Assembly (NCBI GenBank): GCA_028701645.1
Contig: JAQVQI010000012.1
Span: 1-17,967 of the forward strand
Length of the DNA stretch: 17,967 bases
DNA from: Candidatus Shapirobacteria bacterium
GTDB lineage: Bacteria > Patescibacteriota > Microgenomatia > UBA12405
Direction: 5' to 3'
Position 1 is the first letter of the stretch. Each line of letters starts with the position of its first letter. The notes under the pieces are model-generated. The model worked only from the letters and a program-made list of their open reading frames with translations. It was not told the origin of the DNA and did no database searches. The translations under genes and the position numbers were made by a program. Shown here one piece after another: positions 13,580 to 17,967 of the stretch.

Positions 13580-14804
13580 CGGAATTGATATCGGTACTTC
13601 AAAAGTTACCACCATTATTGGCCAATACACTGAAAGTGGAGAAAAGTTTAATATTATTGCTGTTTCTTCCATCCCCTCGCTTGGATTTCGTAAAGGCCAA
13701 ATAGTAAATATCGAACAAGCTTCACAAACTATTGTTTCTAGTATCGAATCAGCCGAAAGAATGGCTGGATTTCAAATAAATTCAGCCTCAATAAGCCTTT
13801 CAGCACCCCACATAGAATCAATAAACTCACACGGAGTCGTGGCTATCAGCAACCCCAATGCTGAAATTGACAAAAATGATATTGATCGAGTAATTGAAGC
13901 CGCCAAAGCAATTGCTGTCCCATCTGGTAAAGAAATAATTCATATTATTCCCATCCGATATACTGTCGATGGCCAAGAGGGAGTTGTCGATCCTATTGGG
14001 ATGAATGGTGTTCGTCTTGAGGTTGAAGCTCATATTATTTTAGCTTCCAGCCCTTCTCTAAAAAACCTAAAAAAATGTTTAGAAGAAATTGGAATTAAAA
14101 TCGATCAATTAGTTTATTCTGGTCTGGCAACTGCCAAATCTGCTCTAACCGAAACTGAAAAAGAATTAGGTGTTGCTTTGGTTGATATTGGAGGAAGTAT
14201 TACTACTATCACTATTTTTAATGAAGGAGCCCCGGTATTTTCTTCAGTTATCCCTATTGGAGCCGGAAATGTCACCAATGATCTGGCTATCGGATTGCGT
14301 TTTTCTCTGGAAGATGCCGAAAAAATAAAATTAAAATTAAACAAGATATCCGACCAAAAAAAATATGAAGACGAAGTCGAGTTATCTAGTTTTGATATCA
14401 AATCAGATGACAATCGTAAAATTTCACTCCAAACTTCAATTAATGGCATTATTAAACCTCGACTCGAGGAAATTTTTCATTTAATCTACCAAAAAATTGA
14501 AGAAAGCGGTTTCCATCAAACTATTCCAGCTGGGATAGTTCTCACTGGTGGCGGAGCTCAAACCATCAATACTAAAGAGGTGTGTGAAAAAATTATTCCT
14601 CTTCAATTAAGAATTGCTTCACCTCCAAAAGTCGGTGGAATAATTGACGATATTATCAATCCCAGTTTTAGTAGCTCTATCGGATTATTGATGTTTGCCA
14701 ACGACAATAAAATAAGCAGTCTTTCTTCGTCTAAAAAAAACACTTACTCTATCAAAGATTCTTTTGCTAAAATTAAAAAGGTTATTTCCTCGTTTCTTCC
14801 CTAA
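13557..14804 (+). CDS. ftsA: FtsA, actin-like membrane tether of FtsZ
   Basis: FtsA is an actin-fold ATPase that anchors FtsZ filaments to the membrane and recruits later division proteins. The 415 residues show the phosphate-1 motif SGIDIGTSKVTTIIG (8-22), phosphate-2 VALVDIGGSITTITIF (206-221), the adenosine motif VLTGGGAQ (328-335), and the region GAGNVTNDLAIGLRFSLEDAE (235-255) typical of FtsA. The C-terminus SFAKIKKVISSFLP (402-415) is a basic, amphipathic membrane-targeting helix, joined by a Ser/Lys-rich linker. Length is normal. It overlaps the FtsQ-like gene by 23 bases and precedes ftsZ by three, so expression of the three is likely coupled. Confidence 0.97.
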   Translation: MSHSKIISGIDIGTSKVTTIIGQYTESGEKFNIIAVSSIPSLGFRKGQIVNIEQASQTIVSSIESAERMAGFQINSASISLSAPHIESINSHGVVAISNPNAEIDKNDIDRVIEAAKAIAVPSGKEIIHIIPIRYTVDGQEGVVDPIGMNGVRLEVEAHIILASSPSLKNLKKCLEEIGIKIDQLVYSGLATAKSALTETEKELGVALVDIGGSITTITIFNEGAPVFSSVIPIGAGNVTNDLAIGLRFSLEDAEKIKLKLNKISDQKKYEDEVELSSFDIKSDDNRKISLQTSINGIIKPRLEEIFHLIYQKIEESGFHQTIPAGIVLTGGGAQTINTKEVCEKIIPLQLRIASPPKVGGIIDDIINPSFSSSIGLLMFANDNKISSLSSSKKNTYSIKDSFAKIKKVISSFLP

Positions 14805-14807
14805 AAT

Positions 14808-15971
14808 ATGGCATTAATAAAGACTCTTGCTGGACAATTTGCCAAAATAAAAGTCATTGGTGTTGGTGGGGGAGGTAACAACGCCATCAATTCTATGATC
14901 AGCGAAGAAAGTATTAATGGTGTTGATTTCGTTTCGGTCAATACTGACTCTCAAGCTCTATTAAATTCACTGGCTACCATCAAAATTCAAATTGGAGAGA
15001 AACTGACAAAAGGTCTTGGTGCTGGTGGTAACCCTCAAATGGGGCAAAAAGCCGCTGAAGAATCGCGAGAACGAATTAAAGAAGTTTTAGTCGGCACTGA
15101 CATGGTGTTTATCACTGGTGGTATGGGAGGAGGAACCTGTACTGGAGCGGCTCCAATTATTGCTCAAATCGCCAAAAAAGAACTCGGTATTTTGACTATC
15201 GCGGTCGTTACCAAACCGTTTCTCTTTGAAGGTACCAGACGAATGACCAATGCAGAAGAAGGAATTTCTCAACTTAGAAACAATGTTGATACTTTGATAG
15301 TAATTCCAAATCAAAAAGTGATGGAAGTTGTTACCGACAAATCAACTTTACTCGAAGCTTTTAAAATTGCTGATTCTGTTTTAAACAAAGGTACCAAAGC
15401 TATTGCTGATTTAATTACTGTCCCTGGTCTTATAAACCTTGATTTTGCTGATATTAAATCTGTTATGAGCAATGCTGGCTCTGCCCTAATGGGAGTTGGT
15501 GAAGCCGAAGGTGAAAACCGGGCCCAAAAAGCTATTGAAGCGGCAATTGACTCTCCATTGGTTGAGGCCACAATTGAAGGAGCCAGAGGAGTACTAATAA
15601 ATGTTACCGGCGGGCCAGACCTAACCATGTCCGAAATTGAAGATGCTGCCAAAAATATTACTGAGAGAGCTGCTCCAGACGCTAATATTATTTTTGGAGC
15701 CACCATAGACAATGAATTAAAAGGGAAAATAAAAATTTCAGTAATTGCTACTGGATTTGATAATACCAAAACTCATTTTTATCAAAGTTTAAAAAAACCA
15801 ATTATTGAGAGTATTCCTGTTAGTCAGCCCTCAACTTCTCAGGTCGATAATTCTCCAAAAGAAATTTCAAATCAAGAAATCAAAAAATTTTTGGGAGATA
15901 AAGACATTCCTGCCGGTATTGATATCATCGATGAATTTGATATCCCAGCCTTTTTACGTAAAAAAAATTAA
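14808..15971 (+). CDS. ftsZ: FtsZ, tubulin-like division GTPase
   Basis: FtsZ polymerises with GTP into the cytokinetic ring. All 387 residues are present. Motifs are VIGVGGGGNNAINSMI (16-31, nucleotide-binding), the tubulin signature region GGMGGGTCTGAAP (104-116), KPFLFEGTRRM (136-146), and the T7 synergy loop NLDFADIKSVM (210-220). A variable linker (about 330-370) leads to the C-terminal peptide DEFDIPAFLRKK (375-386), which matches the conserved DIPAFLR peptide that binds FtsA, consistent with ftsA next door. The signature normally reads GGGTGTG; residue 111 (bases 15138-15140) is Cys instead of the Gly between the two Thr. Length and other motifs are normal. A 62-base gap follows. Confidence 0.98.
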   Translation: MALIKTLAGQFAKIKVIGVGGGGNNAINSMISEESINGVDFVSVNTDSQALLNSLATIKIQIGEKLTKGLGAGGNPQMGQKAAEESRERIKEVLVGTDMVFITGGMGGGTCTGAAPIIAQIAKKELGILTIAVVTKPFLFEGTRRMTNAEEGISQLRNNVDTLIVIPNQKVMEVVTDKSTLLEAFKIADSVLNKGTKAIADLITVPGLINLDFADIKSVMSNAGSALMGVGEAEGENRAQKAIEAAIDSPLVEATIEGARGVLINVTGGPDLTMSEIEDAAKNITERAAPDANIIFGATIDNELKGKIKISVIATGFDNTKTHFYQSLKKPIIESIPVSQPSTSQVDNSPKEISNQEIKKFLGDKDIPAGIDIIDEFDIPAFLRKKN

Positions 15972-16022
15972 AAAATAAGACTTAATATCTTCGCCCCTCT
16001 GTTTTTTTTATTCAAGATAGCT

Positions 16023-16028
16023 TAAAAT
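16023..16028 (+). promoter_or_regulatory. Possible -10 element before ileS
   Basis: The ftsZ-ileS gap (15972-16033) is AT-rich and holds TAAAAT, five of six matches to a -10 box, ending five bases before the ileS ATG. This would give a leaderless or nearly leaderless message. The gap also holds a run of eight T at 16002-16009, preceded only by a poor A/T stem, so a terminator is not convincing. Confidence 0.3.
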
Positions 16029-16033
16029 ATACT

Positions 16034-17967
16034 ATGGCTAAATTTAAAGATATTCCCCAAAATATCAGTTTTACTGAGCAAGAAGAAGGAACTATAAAAT
16101 TTTGGAAAGACCAAAAAATTTTTGAAAAATCAATTGAATCTCGTCCAGAAGGGAATATTTATAGTTTTTATGATGGTCCTCCATTTATTACCGGCATGCC
16201 CCATCACGGTCATTTGCTCTCCAGTATCGCCAAAGATGTCATCCCCCGTTATTGGACAATGAAAGGTAAGCGAGTTCGTCGAGTTTGGGGTTGGGATTGT
16301 CACGGACTTCCAGCCGAAAATAAAGTTGAAGAACAATTAGGTTTAAAAAGTAAAAAAGATATTGAATCTATTGGAATCAAAAAATACATTGACACTTGTT
16401 ATTCTTATGTTCAAAATGTTTCCCAAGAATGGCCTTGGTATATCGATCATATTGGTCGATGGGTTGATTTAGATCATTCCTACAAAACCATGGACTTAAA
16501 TTATATGGAAAGTGTTATGTGGGTATTTTCTGAGATTTATAAAAAAGATTTAATTTACAAAGGAAACCGAATTTCTTTATATTGTCCTCGTTGTTCTACT
16601 CCGCTTTCCAATTTTGAAATTGCTATGGATAATTCTTACAAAGATGTCGAAGATCCAGCAATTTTTATCAAATTTAAATTAAAAGATCGCAATGCTTATA
16701 TTTTGGCCTGGACTACCACCCCCTGGACTCTTCCAGCCAATCTTGCCTTAGCTATTAATAAAGATGAAGTCTATTCAGAAGTAAATCTAAACAATGAAAA
16801 TATAATTTTAGCCAAAGCCAGGGTTGAAACTGTTTTTGCCAATCAACTATATAGTCTAGTAAAGGAATTTAAAGGAGAAGAATTACTTGGCCTAACCTAC
16901 GAACCTCTTTATCAATATTTCGAGACGACTCAAAATGATTACAAGATTTATCATGCTGATTTTGTTTCTATGACCGATGGTACTGGAATTGTTCATATTG
17001 CCCCAGGTTTTGGTGAAGACGATGCCACTTTAGGTAAACAAAATAATCTTTCAATTATTAGTCATGTCGACGATGAAGGAAAAATAATCAATAAAGTGTC
17101 TCAGTTTGCCAATCTTTTTGTTAAAAAAGCCGACTCGTTAGTGATCGAAGACTTAAAAAATCGAAATTTACTTTTTAAAGAAGAAAAAGTTATTCATAGC
17201 TATCCATTCTGTTATCGCTGTGGGACTCCTTTAATTTACAAATCTCAAACCGCTTGGTTTCTCAATGTCCAAAATGTTAAAGATCAAATGCGTATTACTA
17301 ACCAAAATATTAATTGGGTACCAGGACATATCAAAAATGGTCGATTTGGCCAAGGAATTGAAACTGCGCCCGACTGGTGTTTATCCCGATCTCGTTTTTG
17401 GGCCTCCCCAATTCCTGTCTGGGAATGTGATTGTGGACAAAGATTTGTTCCTTCAAGCATCGCCGAGTTAGAGGCGAAATCGGGCAAAAAAATAACCAAC
17501 CTTCACAAACCAGAAATTGACGAAGTAACAATTACTTGTGATAGTTGTGGTAAAGCAGTTCATCGTGTCCCTGAAGTAATCGACTGTTGGTTTGAATCTG
17601 GAGCTATGCCATACGCTCAACTTCACTATCCTTTCGAAAATAAAGAATTTTTCGAAAAAAGTTTTCCATCAGATTATATCGTCGAATATATCGGGCAAAC
17701 TCGTGGTTGGTTTTATACTCTCCATGTTTTATCAAACACTTTATTTCAATCAGAAAGTTTCAAGAATTGTGTCGTTACTGGCACTATGATGGGAAATGAT
17801 GGCCGAAAAATGAGTAAGCTTTTCAAAAATTATCCTGATCCAAAAATGGTTCTTCAAAAATACGGTGGCGACGCTATGCGTTTATACCTAATGAGCAGTG
17901 TCATTATGGTTGGAGAAAATATTAATCTTGACGAAAAAGAATTTGATAATCAAGTTAAAAATATTTT
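16034..17967 (+). CDS. ileS: Isoleucyl-tRNA synthetase (3' truncated)
   Basis: IleS charges tRNA-Ile and edits mischarged valine. About 644 codons are present and the frame stays open to the end of the window; the full protein is expected to be about 1,000 residues. Class I signatures are the HIGH-type motif FITGMPHHGHLLSS (51-64) and KMSKL (592-596) in GNDGRKMSKL. Also seen are GWDCHGLPAE, the CP1 editing-domain segment AWTTTPWTLPANLALA, a Cys-rich pair in LYCPRCSTPLS, the segment CDCGQ with a later TCDSCG that suggests a zinc knuckle, and EYIGQTRGWFYTL. The motif YDGPPFITGMPHHGHL is closer to the archaeal/eukaryotic-type bacterial IleS than to the E. coli type; members of that type often resist mupirocin. 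The start ATG 16034 is the first in frame before the conserved N-terminus. Confidence 0.97.
   Translation, partial: MAKFKDIPQNISFTEQEEGTIKFWKDQKIFEKSIESRPEGNIYSFYDGPPFITGMPHHGHLLSSIAKDVIPRYWTMKGKRVRRVWGWDCHGLPAENKVEEQLGLKSKKDIESIGIKKYIDTCYSYVQNVSQEWPWYIDHIGRWVDLDHSYKTMDLNYMESVMWVFSEIYKKDLIYKGNRISLYCPRCSTPLSNFEIAMDNSYKDVEDPAIFIKFKLKDRNAYILAWTTTPWTLPANLALAINKDEVYSEVNLNNENIILAKARVETVFANQLYSLVKEFKGEELLGLTYEPLYQYFETTQNDYKIYHADFVSMTDGTGIVHIAPGFGEDDATLGKQNNLSIISHVDDEGKIINKVSQFANLFVKKADSLVIEDLKNRNLLFKEEKVIHSYPFCYRCGTPLIYKSQTAWFLNVQNVKDQMRITNQNINWVPGHIKNGRFGQGIETAPDWCLSRSRFWASPIPVWECDCGQRFVPSSIAELEAKSGKKITNLHKPEIDEVTITCDSCGKAVHRVPEVIDCWFESGAMPYAQLHYPFENKEFFEKSFPSDYIVEYIGQTRGWFYTLHVLSNTLFQSESFKNCVVTGTMMGNDGRKMSKLFKNYPDPKMVLQKYGGDAMRLYLMSSVIMVGENINLDEKEFDNQVKNI

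Noticed and set aside
15311..15769. 152-residue minus-strand frame inside ftsZ
   Set aside because: Antisense shadow of a highly conserved gene, with Ser/Ala/Ile-rich low-information product.
15972..16010. Rho-independent terminator after ftsZ
   Set aside because: A T-run is present, but the upstream pairing is nearly all A/T with mismatches and no GC stem, so it is not convincing.
1..17967. Alternative genetic code with TGA as Gly, as in some Patescibacteria lineages
   Set aside because: No conserved protein needs an internal TGA, and murA ends at TGA at a normal C-terminus with mraY starting in the same ATGA.

Overview
This 18-kb window is a division and cell wall (dcw) gene cluster from a low-GC bacterium, most likely a member of the Patescibacteria/CPR. 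That placement is inferred from gene content and order, from the short and divergent versions of standard enzymes, and from the lack of Shine-Dalgarno motifs; it is not proven. Genes are tightly packed, with gaps or overlaps mostly between -95 and +90 bases. All but one read on the + strand, and no gene-free stretch exceeds 90 bases. The standard genetic code fits: TAA, TAG and one TGA (murA) serve as stops. No tRNA, rRNA, IS element or CRISPR array was seen.

Layout: rsmH (5' truncated) - ftsL - ftsI - truncated-type murE - arginyl/leucyl-tRNA-protein-transferase-like gene - mpl-like Mur ligase - murA - mraY - cytosolic NlpC/P60-like hydrolase - [lysW-like zinc ribbon, minus strand] - threonine-synthase-like PLP enzyme - ATP-grasp ligase - ftsW - murG - minimal ftsQ-like gene - ftsA - ftsZ - ileS (3' truncated). 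Compared with the classical order (rsmH, ftsL, ftsI, murE, murF, mraY, murD, ftsW, murG, murC, ddl, ftsQ, ftsA, ftsZ), the genes murF, murD, murC and ddl are not in their usual places. Their slots hold the transferase-like gene, the mpl-like ligase and murA (murF slot), and the NlpC/P60, LysW-like, PLP and ATP-grasp genes (murD slot).

The genes fall into three functional groups. MurA, the Mur ligases, MraY and MurG should make and export-ready a lipid II-like precursor. FtsI and FtsW polymerise and crosslink it at the septum. FtsZ, FtsA, FtsQ-like and FtsL form the divisome. Several key residues are changed: Asp replaces the catalytic Cys in MurA (a known cause of fosfomycin resistance), the MraY HHH motif is HLT, the MurG glycine loop is short, the tubulin signature of FtsZ carries Cys, and MurE lacks its N-terminal domain.

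The best candidate for a new system is the accessory set inside the cluster: a tRNA-dependent aminoacyltransferase homologue, a tripeptide-ligase homologue, a cytosolic peptidase, an amino-group-carrier-like protein, a PLP enzyme and an ATP-grasp ligase. I infer that it makes, salvages or modifies a non-standard peptidoglycan stem peptide.
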